Source: Effrenium voratum (taxonomy: Eukaryota > Sar > Dinophyceae > Suessiales > Symbiodiniaceae). From it: a DNA stretch of 64,000 nucleotides. Shown here in pieces: positions 1 through 11,706 of the stretch. A program made the position numbers and the translations under genes. The notes under the pieces were generated by a model. It had not been told where the DNA came from, made no database searches, and worked only from the letters and a program-made list of their open reading frames with translations. Numbering within the stretch: the first letter of the stretch is position 1; each line of letters starts with the position of its first letter. Location: positions 545,636-609,635 of the forward strand of contig CAUJNA010003315.1 in NCBI GenBank assembly GCA_963377175.1. Direction: 5' to 3'.

Positions 1-118
1 TGGGGGTGGGGGTGTCGGGGTGTCGGGGTGTCGGGGTGTCGGGGTGTCGGGGTGTCGGGGTGTCGGGGTGTCGGGGTGTCGGGGTGTCGGGGTGTCGGGG
101 TGTCGGGGTGCGAGTTCA
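1..118. repeat. GGGGTGTC octamer tandem array
   Basis: An 8-bp unit GGGGTGTC is repeated about a dozen times from the left edge, so the array probably continues outside the window. It is followed by more G-rich simple sequence to about 230. The G-runs could form quadruplexes. Frames through it translate as a simple repeat and are not genes. Confidence 0.9.
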
Positions 119-1275
119 GGGGTCGGGGTGGGGGTGGGACCGTAGGTGCCAGGATCCGGGGGCTCGGGGTCTCGGGCCGGGGGGGGGGGTCCTGGGGGGA
201 CCATACCATATGGGGGCGGGGGGGGGGTAGCAACACGGAACACGGGACCATATATAAATATAGGTATGTATGTACACTTATGCACGTATATAGAGTGTAT
301 ACGGGCTCCGGGCAGAGGGGTGTGGTGTACGCCTACATTCGTAAATCCATTTAAACCTCAAAGGGCAAAGGAAAAAAAACAGATATTCACCTCACCCCCC
401 CCCCCAACGCCCGAGGGAAAATTGTGTCTTTCCCTTTTACGTTACATGCTGGCTCTATGAGGGCCTAAACCAATAGAGTGGGGTCGTGTACTTTAAAACA
501 ACATTTAGCTATGATTCTGGCAGCAACATGTGAGTAATGATTTAGTCTGAAAACTGAAGGGAAACCACGAGGCATGGTTCATTTCCTGCTGAGAACCAAG
601 ATGGAGCACTCAAGCAATGATGAATGCAACCCGCTCATGGCCCATGGTTCACGAAGAAAGGCAGTGCAAGCAATTTAGAGCCGCTGACTTTGGGGCATGT
701 GCATTTGGGGCAGCCGCTCTGGTGAAAAGTGCTTGGAAGGGGCAATCCTTCTCCGACAGATTCCTCTGGTGGGTGGCGTAGCTCCCTGGTAAGTACCACA
801 ATTGGAGGGCACTTGTTTAGGTGAGACGCAAGGGGCGTAACCCTGCCTGCCTGCCCTTTCATCAGGATCCCGAAGCAGGGAGCACATACAGCTGCTGCCG
901 CAGCAAGGAACGGGCAATTCAGTTTGGTTGCTCCGAAAGGCCGCACGGAACCAGCGTGCAAACTTTGCGTTTCCCGGACCCAACGCCGAATTCTACCCTG
1001 CGTTTTCTTGTGTGAGACAAAATGGGCTTTCCTGGTTGAAGGGGACATGGAGGAAACCCAAAACATGCAAAAAAGGTCTGCCAAAGCATTGCAAAGAAGG
1101 TAGGTGACGTCTGCCAAAGGATTTGGTCATAGTGATGCTCAGTATCGAAGGGAGGCCCGAGACCTCAAGTGAGCCTAAAGCTTCCTTTACCCGCTCTGGG
1201 GCAAGCGCCCCTTTGCAGCAACAGAAAGTGAAATCCTTCGAATGATTCCCTAAAACCACCTAAGCCCTGGTGTGA

Positions 1276-1390
1276 CAGGGATCCTTAGACTATACACCTG
1301 AAAATTGCCTTGTAAATGGCGGGTGTCCCTTTATTTTGGTGGAAAACGCCATGTTTCAAATGGGCGAAATGTATCTTTTAAGGAGCCCTG
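1276..1390. mobile_element. Family B TIR element (copy 1)
   Basis: Non-autonomous TIR element. The ends CAGGGATCCTTA and TAAGGAGCCCTG are inverted repeats. The interior carries a conserved stretch ending in 'aaatgtatcttttaaggagc'. Flanking GGTGTGA occurs on both sides, suggesting a 7-8 bp target duplication. Other copies are at 36.45-36.57, 56.87-56.99 and 63.00-63.12 kb. It lies just downstream, on the minus strand, of the exon at 1401-1468. Confidence 0.7.
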
Positions 1391-1400
1391 GTGTGAGGAC

Positions 1401-1468
1401 TCCTCAAAGTGCCGCGGCCCAAAGGAGCCTTGAGCGCTGCGTTCACGTGCCGGATGCGCGGTTCCAAG
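1401..1468 (-). CDS. Isolated exon, unknown protein
   Basis: Minus-strand exon after a good acceptor (gcttccccacag). It reads LEPRIRHVNAALKAPLGRGT and onward with almost all codons ending in G or C. A GT donor follows at the left end, 10 bp before a family B element. No family recognised. Strand is fairly secure from codon bias; the 3' border is uncertain, and the gene it belongs to is not resolved. Confidence 0.45.
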
Positions 1469-2136
1469 CTGTGGGGAAGCATGTCCTAGGCACTGATTCG
1501 GGCATGTGTTTGTGCGTATCATGCCAACACATGTGGGTGTGTCTTAACTTAAGATAGGGGAATCCCTCCCCTGAAAAAGGTACAGTATTCCTCGCCTTGG
1601 TTTCTCTTTAAAACCACAAGAAGGGTTACCTTCAAACAAGACAGACTCACGTGTGCCTGGCTGTTACTACCACGCAATCGGAGTCAGTCCTAGAAACACT
1701 TGTGAGAAGCTTGCAGGTGATGCATGACTTGACCTAGGCTAAAGGTTTCAACCCATGCACATTGCCTTCCTTCTTTGTCCACCTTCCGCACATTCACCAC
1801 TGTGTGCGAGTGTGTTTTGGGTGGATGGGCACCCTTCCGGGTGTTTCCTTTAAGAAAGGTCCCAAAAAAAAAAGCGGCGGGCTGCTTTTGTGTTTTGTGG
1901 GGCTACCCTTTTCAAGTTGGTCCGACTTGGGGTACGTCGTTCGGCACATACCCGAAGCCATTGGGCTGGCGCAAGGGGGGGGGGCCGTTTTGACCCAGCA
2001 GCCAGCTCTTCTGTTCGCAAGGCCCTCAACCTTGGTGCCTGGAGCCAAGATTTCAACCTACCTTGGTGCCTCCACCTACCTTGGTGCCAGCAACTTCAAG
2101 AAGGCCGGAGAAAGAAAAACCACAAACGGAAAAATA

Positions 2137-2162
2137 ATAATATATATATATATACATATATT
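2137..2162. repeat. (TA)n microsatellite
   Basis: Simple TA-rich run. Similar AT runs occur at 8795-8835, 24650-24668 and 59925-59945. Confidence 0.8.
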
Positions 2163-2194
2163 AATTACACCAGCATAGACCCCAGATAGCACAT

Positions 2195-2850
2195 CACGGC
2201 TACGAACCATTATGCAGCATCATAATGGTTCCCGAGGCATCATGAAGATGTTGACAGCATCATGATGATGTTGAGAGCATCATGGTGATACCACAGCCAC
2301 TCAGCATGTGCGCTAAAAGACACGAAGACAGCGTCCTAATGAGTTCAGCAAAAATGATGATGTTGACAGCATCATGCTGATGCACCAGCAACGAACGATT
2401 CCGCGCCACATATCTAGCAGAAAAAAAGGCAGAGAGGACGTCCTGATGAGTTCGACAGCATCATGATGATGCGGACAGCATCACGATCATGCGGACAGCA
2501 CCACCATGATGCGGACAGCATCATGGTGATGCGAACAGCATCATGGTAATGGTAAAATTGAAAAGGCAGCATGATGATACCACAGCCACGAATCTTCTCG
2601 CGACAGCGTAGTGAAATTCAGCATCATCCTGATGTTGGCAGCAATCATGGCGCCACCACACCCACGAACCATAACGCAGCATCGCAGCACCGCAGTGACA
2701 GCAGCATCATGACGCGGGTGACAACATCATGATGACACACCAGCCACGAACCACGCACCATGACAAACGACTGTTAGACTACTAGAGCAGCAACAACGGT
2801 TCAACGGCATCATGAAACAGCACCCGCCCTAGCACCCTGCCGTCCATATG
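2195..2850. repeat. Degenerate CAGCATCATGATGATG satellite
   Basis: About 650 bp of imperfect repeats built on GCATCATGATGATG and GACAGCATCATG, with recurring CCACGAACCA-type spacers. No coding signal. Two CTGATGAG / CTAATGAG strings inside resemble one strand of a hammerhead ribozyme core, but the rest of that fold was not found. Confidence 0.7.
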
Positions 2851-4080
2851 CGCCCACACCGTCACCAACACCTCAAGACAGCAGCCCCAACAGCACCCCA
2901 ACGCAGCACCCGCCACCAGCATTGGACAGGTCCCCGAGCACCGAGCACCTTGCCGTCACGTACTGTCACCAGCCCGAACAGCACCTCAAAACTGTACCTG
3001 CGCCAGCACCCCAAAGTGCATGCCCCCTACCTCCCAACCGTCGATCTTGCAAAACAATCCCACTTCTTCATTAGAAGTTAGAACCCCGGCAACCCAACAC
3101 AGCAGTTGCACCACCACCCCAAACTGCGTCAAGCTCGCAAAACAGCACCAGCACCCCGAACTACATCTGGCACCCGGCCGTCAATCTCGCCAAACAGCAC
3201 CTCCACCAACACCCGAAACTGCATGCCCCCTAGCACCCGGCCATCACTCTCGCAAAACAGGCAAACACTCTCGCAAAACAGCACCTCCACCAACACCCCA
3301 AACTGAATGCCTTTAGCGCCCGGCCAACTCTCGCAAAGCAACACCTCCACCAGCACCCACTGCATGCCCCGTAGCGCTCGGCCATCAATCTCGCAAAGCA
3401 CCTTCACCAGCGCGTCACACCTGGCACCCGGCCGTCAATCAGCACCTCCACCATCACTGTCGCAGAACAGCACCCCCCAAACTGCATGCCCCCTAGCACC
3501 CGGCCATGCAAAACAGCACCTCCACCAACACCCCAAACTGCCTGCCCCCTAGCACCCGCCAACACTCCAAACTGCATGCCCCCTAGCACCCGGCCATCAC
3601 TCTCGCAAAACAGCACCTCCACCAACACCTCAAACTGCATGCCCCCTAGCACCCGGCCGTCAAGCTCGCAAAACAGCACCTCCACCAGCACCCCAAACTG
3701 CATGCCCCCTAGCACCCCATCACTCTCGCAAAACAGCACCTCCACCAACACCCCAAACTGCATGCCCCCTAGCACCCGGCCATCACTCTCGCAAAACAGC
3801 ACCTCCGCCAGCACCCCAAACTGCATGCCACCCGGCCGTCAATCTTGCAAAACAGCGCCTCCACCAACACCCCAAACTGCATGCCCCCTAGCACCCGACC
3901 ATCACTCTCGCAAAACAGCACCTCCACTACTAGCACCCCAAGCTGCATGCCCCCTGGCACCCGGCCGTCAAGCTCGCAAAGCAGCACCTCCACCAGCACC
4001 CCAAACTGCATGCCCCCTAGCACCCGGCCCTCAATCTCGCAAATCACTTTTCCTTCTTTATTAGAAGTTAGAACCCCTAT
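2850..4080. repeat. 63-bp minisatellite array
   Basis: From about 3120 to 4040 a 63-bp unit recurs about 14 times with deletions. The core is ACTGCATGCCCCCTAGCACC followed by a stretch with CGGCCATCACTCTCGCAAAA. The unit is exactly 21 codons, so long frames stay open on both strands through the array; these are repeat artefacts, not genes. A shared stretch (ttattagaagttagaacccc, one mismatch in the left copy) lies at both ends (3071 and 4059), so the array looks like an expansion between two copies of a boundary sequence. Confidence 0.85.
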
Positions 4081-4161
4081 AGCTTTCAGCTATCTGGGGA
4101 AAAAAAAAAAAAAAAAAAACAAGTGCAAAAGGGGGAAAAAGAAGAAAAACAACTATCGGAC

Positions 4162-4243
4162 CCAACGGAGGGCCATTTGCCCGCACAAAGTGGCAAGGCT
4201 CCGCCAAGAGGTGCAGGCACCGCGGCCAGGCCTCAAAGGAAGG
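4162..4243 (-). CDS. Isolated exon, unknown protein
   Basis: Minus-strand exon with a pyrimidine-rich acceptor (cggcttttctcgagcccag) and a GT donor. In phase 0 it reads PSFEAWPRCLHLLAEPCHFV and on to RANGPPL, with strong G/C third-position bias. No domain recognised. It cannot be joined in phase directly to the exon at 6323-6429, so at least one exon lies between or they belong to different genes. Confidence 0.5.
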
Positions 4244-4978
4244 CTGGGCTCGAGAAAAGCCGCCCGAGAGGTCGGCGAGTCGGCGTCCGCTTTTGGACTT
4301 GGGGAACTGGGACCCCAGCCAAAAAACTATTCTTCTGTTTTTTTTTCTTGGGGGGGGGTCAGCAAAAAACCTTTCTTTTTGTTTGGCCTTGCTTGGTGGA
4401 AACCATTGGGGGCCCAACAAAAGCACTCAAGAAGTCAGGAAGAGGAGCTAGCTAGTGAAGTGTCTTCTGGTACCGGTACTGCTCACGTGCCGAGACCACA
4501 AGTCCGGCATGTCTTGCCTGGCTTGTGGAAACCAAGGCGGACCGCAAAAAGGCGAAACAAGTAAAAACCAAAAAGAAGAGGAGCTAGCTAGTTGGGAAGT
4601 TCAGACGGCGGTCCAACCGAAAAAGATCGGAACTTTCTGGCATGGGATTACACCCAGGCAAAATTCCAAAAAAGAGTGGCAAATCCAAAAAGTAGTCGGG
4701 TATATGGAAACAGGCCAGGGAAGGGCGTACCCTCAGGGTGTGATAGGAACAACCCTTGAGGTCGGGTCAAAAAAAAAAAAAACACATCCCGAGATGTCCA
4801 AGCTGGAAGCTGGCTTTCGAACGTGCCACTCTATGGGTCCATGCCCAAGTTTTCGGCACGCCCCGAGTCTTAGCTCGACACCAAAAGGCGGTCAAGTTCC
4901 ACAAGCCAAATTCAGAACAAGGCGGCCTTTGGGCAGCCCCGCAAAATGCACAGAACCAAAAAGGCATAAGCCTAAATA

Positions 4979-5099
4979 CTGTGGATGGACGAAATCTTGC
5001 ACCACCTAAGGGACCCTGGAATGTTGATCCCCCTGCAAGTACCAACCAACCATGATTTCCCATGGTTTCCGAATGGTGCAGGATTTCGTCCATCCACAA
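4979..5099. mobile_element. Family D TIR element (copy 1)
   Basis: The outer ends CTGTGGATGGACGAAATC and GATTTCGTCCATCCACAA are near-perfect inverted repeats flanked by TA on both sides, a Tc1/mariner (Stowaway)-like pattern. Other copies: 29342-29464, 32412-32476, 35867-35973, 51269-51389, 54753-54893. The termini GTGG...CCAC(A)G resemble an intron. No exon is recognised on either side of this copy. Confidence 0.8.
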
Positions 5100-5384
5100 T
5101 ATCACACCAAGCCTTCAAACGCCTCACATAGGGTGTTCCTCTATCCCCCCAAAGAACGCCACGCTGGCAGAAAGAAGCAGGACCATGATCATGATGGAAA
5201 TGCGGATCTATGAAATTGGGTGACAAGACTCCGAACTTCTATGATCCAGCCAACTGTGTCACCATGAAAAGAAGTATTGGTAAAGAATCTGGGAGCGGGA
5301 AACCGAACCCATCCATTGCTGGGAAAACTGCCTATGCTTCACACACGCACAGCCTAAAACGAGAAATCCTGAAGCAAGCAAGCA

Positions 5385-5482
5385 TTCAAAGCAGGCAAAG
5401 CAAGCAAGCAAGCAAGCAAGCCAGCAAGCCAGCCAGCCAGCCAGCCAGCCAGACAGCAAGCAAGCAAGCAAGCAAGCAAGCT
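5385..5482. repeat. (GCAA/AGCC)n tetranucleotide repeat
   Basis: Interrupted GCAA and AGCC repeats. No gene. Confidence 0.85.
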
Positions 5483-6322
5483 TTGACACGCGTAGGGTCG
5501 TAGACACCCGTTGCGAGGATTGACGGTTAGAACTGTCTTCGGTGCTGGCTCACTTGAGCATCACCCACCGGCTTTTGTGTTGACAAAGTTAGTCATATTG
5601 GTTAATATGAGCCAGCCTCAAAGTAGGACACCTGTTTTCAGTTTCCAAGGAAGTCGGAAGGAACCACCTTCTCGGGTGCCTCATTGTGAGAAGCGCCCCT
5701 ATGACATCTATGATTCATAACTCGCTGGTTCTTGGCAAACCATCACTTCCAATCCCTTCATTCCCCAAACCTATGTTGATTCCCTACTCGGCACCGAGAG
5801 GATTCCCCTCACGCTAGCATTCGCAATCACCAAGACGCGAATGCTTGGGCAAAGCTCGCTGTATCAGGGGGGCAACTCTTTAGGACGGGAGGAGCGACTT
5901 GAAGATTCCCATTGTCCAAGTCCACTTCCATGATTCTAGAAAATAAGTTACGGCAAGTATTGCTTTTGATCCGGTTGGGGTAGGCATAGGTTGTCCACAT
6001 GGCAACAAAGGTTATATAAATTGTAAAAATGCAATTGTGGAGTTGGTGGAAAAACCATTTAGTCATGGGCCCCTATTCTCGGCCCACATCAAGGGGACAA
6101 AAAACCATCATATGTCCAGACTCTGTCACATGTTCCCTCCCACATGCAGGGGCACAAAGCCAGAAAAGAAAAGGGGGCCCAAGGTAGTAAAACAACCAGT
6201 TCCCCCCCCCCCCCCCCCACAGAAAGAAAGCAACAAAAAACATATAAACATAAAAATAGCGGTTTCTTTTTGAGGCTCCTTTGAAGCCATGAATAACCAG
6301 GGGTGCCCTCCAAACAAACGAC

Positions 6323-7737
6323 TGGTTGGGTCCCAGTCCTGGGCCGCCTTCATCTCCAGGCCCCAGGACACCTCGCTGCGGCGCCCGCCCCGCGCGAAGT
6401 GCCGCGCCAGGAACCCCACGGCGGCACTCCTAGCGGACGGGAGGGGGGGCCAAAAAAACTTGGCTGGACTTGGGCCGCAAAATTACCACTGGTGAGTGGG
6501 AAACACGAGGGGGAGGGATCGGACCCCCAAACAGCAAAACAAGAAAACGGGCAAAACACCCACCGGTTTTAGTGGAAATACCAAGGGGACCCCCAATGCA
6601 AAAAAACCACGGGCTAGTGGAAAACAAGGGGGACTCCCAATGCAAAAAGAACCCACTGGTTCGTGGGGAAAAAACAAGGGGGGGGGGGGCAAAAACAACA
6701 CAAATGAGAAGGGGAACCAAATCCTGGGGAAGAAAAATAGGTACCCAACAATTGAGCCCTGGTCATTGGAACCAAGGACTGAAACCTGCAGTCCGCCTGG
6801 TGGTTTATTTCCCGGAGAACTGGTTCGGTCTATGTGTGGCTTTGGGGCCTTTGTAAGCTTTAAACCCGGAGAACTAAATCGAAAGTCAATGGGTGAAAGG
6901 GCGCGGCGGACTTATCATTACGACTACATGGCAAATCTGTTAACTCTAGAAGCACCGGGTTGAAAATTCACATTCTCACGAAATGGACCTCTTTTTGCCT
7001 TGCCATAAGGAACCCCTGTGTGCCTAGGGAAGCATCCTCAAGGAGCTGCCTGAGCAAGCCCGAACTGCAGCCTACGTGACTGGAGTTGTCTTTGATAAGT
7101 TAAAGCTGTTGCAGGCGTCCTTCCAAAGCCCAGATCTTCAGCCGTTGGGAACATAAAGCGCGTGTTGATCCAAATTCCTGGCACCCAAATGATCATGGGC
7201 AACTTCTTCGCCCATGGTCATCCGACGTAAAGGACCTTTTGACCAACCATGTTCTTGGGGCTTGAGTCAAAAGGGACACGTCTTACCAAACAGAACGGGT
7301 TTCCCATCAGCGGAATTGTCCGGGCAGAAGCCCCCTTAGGGGCGCTTTCCTTCATCGCACTCACGCATTTGCCTGTGGCTCCGGCATCTCCAAGGCCTCC
7401 CCTGCCTCCATTGCCTCCCCTTTTTCTTGAGAGCTCCAAACAAGAGCGGACAAAATACGAGCCACGAATTCCAGTTCTTAGTCTCTGTATTCTTCCCGGT
7501 TCTTAGTTTGACCACTTCCCCCCTCCCCACCCCGTTCTCCCCCGCCCACCAACCGCTCCAGGGCGCTTGGCCCGCCCCCGCCGCCGCGTGGCACGCCGCC
7601 GCCATGGGCCGCAGCCCGGCGGAGCCGCCGCCTCCGCCGAGCGCCGCGAGCGCGGCCCAGGCGGCGGGCCAGGAGCTCCGCCGGCAGAGGGCGCTGAGCG
7701 CCGCCGTGAGGTGCGGCGGCCGGTCCAACGAAAGCAC
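6323..7737 (-). CDS. PPR-like helical-repeat protein, two internal exons
   Basis: Exons 7550-7737 and 6323-6429 (minus strand). The first follows acceptor gcgcgtgccag, reads VLSLDRPPHLTAALSALCRR and continues as alternating helices (SSWPAAWAALAAL, then GLRPMAAACHAAAGAG). This pattern of short paired helices with 'A.SA....WP.A..LL' resembles degenerate pentatricopeptide repeats, which are abundant in dinoflagellates and usually bind organellar RNA. The exon ends in phase 2 at a GT donor, and exon 6323-6429 (acceptor gtccgctag) continues in phase with SAAVGFLARHFARGGRRSEV and WGLEMKAAQDWDPT. Both have nearly all G/C third positions. PPR assignment is tentative; start and end of the gene are not seen. 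The GC content of the first exon is the highest in the window. Confidence 0.5.
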
Positions 7738-9600
7738 CTGGCACGCGCCAAGGGGTGGGGGGGGGTGGGGGGGGAAGCTTTGAGAAGGTGCCAGGCGGTG
7801 TTTTTCTCCCAGCTGAGCTGGAAGCCTTGGGGTCTCAGCCCAGACAGGCTCGGGCGTGGTCCGGGGCGGCCCCAAGGTAAGGTTGCTTTAAAAGGGAACT
7901 ACCGGTTTTGTTTTCCCTACTTTGACGAAGCCATGGCATGAGGTTTTGGGAATCCAATATTTGCAAAAGGATCCAGCTTGTGTACAAAAGGCTTTTGCAA
8001 ACAAACAAAACATCGCCAGTTGCTTTGGAATACGCTTGAACATGTGAGAGCAGTCACAGCATTTCAAGGCCCAGGACCCGAAGGACCCGGGTTCAGTCAC
8101 TTTTCCAGAGCCCAAGGGGGGGGGGGGGGGGGCACAGAACGACATCTGCCGAAAGGTGCTTCCAGGATTCCGGATTCCAGAGGTGAGCGGGGGAAACCAA
8201 CAGGAAGGCACAAGGACACAAACTAAAGCAACACAATTTGCTCTTGTCAGCTTGGATTGGGGGGTCCGAACCCAACATGCAAAGGTTTGGTAGGCACAGT
8301 CAACCGGGTGAAGCCGTGCCTCATGTTGTTTCATTGATCCTGTGGTTTGGCGGGGGGGGGGATTCGCTGCCAGGCATCACATTGCCACATTGCCAGACGT
8401 GGACAGAGCTGCTCCAATGATCTTGGTTAACGTGGCGATTTTAGCAGTTAAGTGGGGATTTCTCACTAAACCGCAATAAGCAAAAATGGGGGCCCTTTCA
8501 AAACGATGCTCGTCTTGCAAACCCCTCCTGCCTACCTCCATGACACAGGACAAGTATAATCAGCTTCCCATCAAATCGGTGGCTTGGATTGGCGGTTCGA
8601 CCCCCTCAAACATTTGGAATCCGCTGAACTGAAACTGCCAAATCAAAACGCTTTCTTGACTTTCTTTTGGCGATACATCGGTCGCTTTCTTTTGGTACTG
8701 AAAGCGATCGCTAAATGGCTACTAAACCCTGTTCAGAAGAGTTGCATGGGATTCAACGGGGGTTTAACAACTTTTTTTATAATTATATGTGTACATATAT
8801 ATATATATATGTATATATTATATATATACATACATGTTTGCCTCCATATATTCTGACCCACATACAAGAGTTTACACCCTGGTTGTTGCAACCTACCCCA
8901 GGTTGGCACACTCTTACGGGGTACACAAACAAATCGGCCCTTGCCTCCAAGCTGCCGACCAGAAATCCCCCTCAGGCCCTCAATGGCAACCGCAGAAGGT
9001 GCATTTTCTGCAGCGGGGGAACCTTAAGAACAATTTGTTCTTGCCCCTTGGGGGCACAAATGCTCCCAGAGGCAAAAAAAGAAACGACGCGCCGCTTTTG
9101 TTCCGACTCCTTGTGCGCACGTGTGGGTCTTGAAGCCTCGTCTAAGGGCTCGATCGAGTAGGTCATTCCTTCAACTTGTTCCAAGGTTTTGCAGTTGGAT
9201 GTGCTTGGTCCAGATGTTCATTGGAACCCGTGGCGTGAGTTTGTACTCTGCACCACATGGCGGCCAATGAGCATCAGGGATACCAGAGATCGGCCCGCGA
9301 GCGCTTAGATCCTGCTTCTGAGAGGCTCAATGCCAGCCCCATTGCAGGCCAATTCCCGGGCCAATGAAAGCACCAGGGAATTGGAAAATATTGGACACGG
9401 CACGTTTTCCTACATGCACCAGCAAGACAACGCAGCCGACCTAAATGCAGCAGCGGGTAGACGGCAAATCAAAGGTCCAATCGGGGACGCCGGGTCCCTC
9501 AATCAAACATGTCTCTCCTTTCTCACTTTCCCAGAACATGCAAACATGAAAGGATCAACGGAATCACAGGGCAAGATGGCCAAACAGAGTGGGGCCAAAA
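7738..9600. other. Intergenic/intronic sequence, no gene seen
   Basis: No convincing exon. Contains G-runs near 8117 and 8352, an AT microsatellite at 8780-8836, and a stretch at 8640-8730 that resembles the reverse complement of 57.55-57.65 kb (shared tttcttttggcgat and ctttggtactga), so a dispersed repeat is likely. A weak plus-strand open block at 9342-9450 has acceptor-like attgcag before it, but codon bias is poor. Confidence 0.4.
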
Positions 9601-9602
9601 GG

Positions 9603-9695
9603 GAAGGGGCGTCCGCACTCTTGGCATCCCAGTTGCCGATTCCGCCGAATTGGAGCTGCGCTGTATGTCGGCTGGGCAGCATAGCTTGCGCTATG
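9603..9695 (-). CDS. Possible exon, unknown protein
   Basis: Minus-strand block after acceptor atcattctttag, reading IAQAMLPSRHTAQLQFGGIG and NWDAKSADAPS. Third-position G/C is moderate (about two thirds). The donor is not clear. A plus-strand frame is also open over the same bases, so strand is not certain. Confidence 0.3.
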
Positions 9696-10529
9696 CTAAA
9701 GAATGATCGGGTTGCTTCGAGTCGTGGAGAAAAGCCAAACAAACCAGCTGCAAACAGAGATCTTCTCTTTTTCTGCCGTTCTACCCCTTTTGTGTAGGCA
9801 AGGAAAGTGGCCCCTTGATCATCTTGGAGCGTCTTGCGGAAAAAAAATGGAACTCCGCCCGAGCGAAGCCTTCTGGAGTGCTTCTAGCCGGCTGAAGGCA
9901 GCATTTGGATCCCCTTGCAAAGGCGGCAAAGGCCGGGGGTCCAAAGCCATCTCCTCAACCCCCCCTCCTGGATTCCTGGGCCTGAGTCACTTCCATTTGG
10001 CTTTTCGGCCCCCAGGCAAAAATAAAAATCAAAAATCTGTCCACTAGTGATGAGTTCTTTTCAACACCAACCAGGGAAGAAAAAACACACATTCTTAAGC
10101 GAATGGAGGAGAATGCATAAGAGTGGGGTTAGGCTCGAGCCACGAAACAAACAGTAGCCATGCTTGCAACTAGCTGATCAGAGTTGAACTTTTCGGGGGG
10201 TCGACGGTCGGGGGGCCAAGCAATGCTTGGCTTGCCCCCAATTTGTTGGGCCATGGGCCGGGTGTACAGTCGTCTGAGAATTCCTTCAAACATGTGTGAG
10301 GTTTGGATAGGAAGCGACGGAGTCACTCAAAAGAGCCTCCGCCAGACTCAGAGGAAGGGACGCCTACTGCGAAGGACAAACACAATTTCGTCCATTCACA
10401 GCATGGTTCCCGGATGGGTTCCCAAACTCCGTCCCCATGAATTCTCAAAACAGTGCATTACCACTCTAGCCAAACGAGCGAAGCTTGCAACCACCTTCTC
10501 GGGACAATTTTCAGGAACCTGATCGATGC

Positions 10530-11330
10530 GGAGGGTGCAAAGACTCCTGTGCCGAAGAGTGGGGCGAGTTGCGCCCAACTGATCTGCCTAGAAAGATTTC
10601 GTCGCCTGCGCATCTTGACTTGAAGTCGGGCCGGGTTCTCACCGGCCCAGAGGCTCCTGTACGGAATTTGTTGGGCAAGTTGCGCCCGCAATTCCAACTG
10701 AAGATGTGCCCAGAAAGACTTAGTCTCGGCCTGTGCATCTTGACTCGAAATCGGGGTTCCCACTCGCACAGGAGACCTCAGTTGCTTTCTGCTCCCCTGC
10801 TAAAAGCTTAACTTTTAGGGGTTTAATGGACACCCAAATTAGTTGGCAAAAAAGTTAAAGTCCTGACATCCCTTGGCAAAATGCACCAAAGAGACGCTCC
10901 TGTGCGAAATTGTGGCAAGCGCCCAACCGAGGATCTGCCCTCAACAATTCTCCCCTAAAGCCTTGGCCTGGGCGTCTCGACTTGAAGCCAGGGTGCAAGT
11001 TGCACCCAAAGCGATATGAATCCCGGATGGGTTCCCAAATTCCGTCCTTATGAATTCGCAAAACAGTACGGCAGTACCACTCTAGCCAAACAAACGAGCT
11101 AAGTTTGCAACCATCTTCATGGGACATTTAGGAACCTGACAGATTCCGGGCAGTGGGGGGGGACAAAAACTCCTGTGCCGAGCAGTAGGGCGAGTTGCGC
11201 CCAACCGCAGATCTGCTGAAAAAAAGAAATCGTCTCAGCGCTGTGCATCTTGACTTGAAGTCAGGGCTCTCACTGAGGCTCCAGTGCGCCCAACCGAAGA
11301 TTTGCACAGTAAAGATTCGGGCTGCCCGTT
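10530..11330. repeat. Degenerate ~105-bp repeat cluster
   Basis: Four to five diverged copies of a unit containing CTCCTGTGCCGA, GGCGAGTTGCGCCCAAC, GATCTGC and CATCTTGACTTGAAGTC. Copies start near 10545, 10650, 10890, 11170 and 11278. Codons are broken in all copies, so this is a non-coding repeat. Confidence 0.65.
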
Positions 11331-11336
11331 TTCCGA

Positions 11337-11424
11337 CCCCCCGCTAAGAGTGACTCACTTTTAGTGGGTTAAATGGAAACTACCACTAAACACTAAAAGG
11401 CTAAAACGCTAACAAGCTAAGGAA
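11337..11424. mobile_element. Family J dispersed repeat
   Basis: An 88-bp stretch (core ttaaatggaaactaccacta) that recurs with about 90% identity at 48926-49013. Inverted CACTTTTA / TAAAAG motifs suggest another short non-autonomous element. Confidence 0.55.
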
Positions 11425-11706
11425 CCGGCTGGCAGCCAAGTAAGGAGTCAGCCTCGCCCAGCGCAAGCTGTGTGTTGCGTCTGGACTTATCCATCCGTGG
11501 CTTCCTTGAACGTGACCCGAAAAAGGGAGGTACTCGCTGGCTCCAAGTGTCCCCAAATCCTCGCCATGGATTTCGGGGCAAGATGGCGCCATCTGGGGTT
11601 ATAATTTTACTGAGCCAGTTTCAAGCCTCACTTTTTCGGACCAATGAGCTTCCTCTTGGTCTAGGTTCGAAGCATCCGGGACCCAAGATCCAAGAGCCAT
11701 TCTCAC

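Noticed and set aside
2310..2460. CTGATGAG / CTAATGAG strings like a hammerhead ribozyme core
   Set aside because: No GAAAC partner with pairing stems could be found within reach; the strings are by-products of the CATGATGATG satellite.
3486..4064. Open frame of 192 codons in the minisatellite
   Set aside because: Both strands and several frames are open only because the repeat is 63 bp long and lacks stops; composition is pure repeat.
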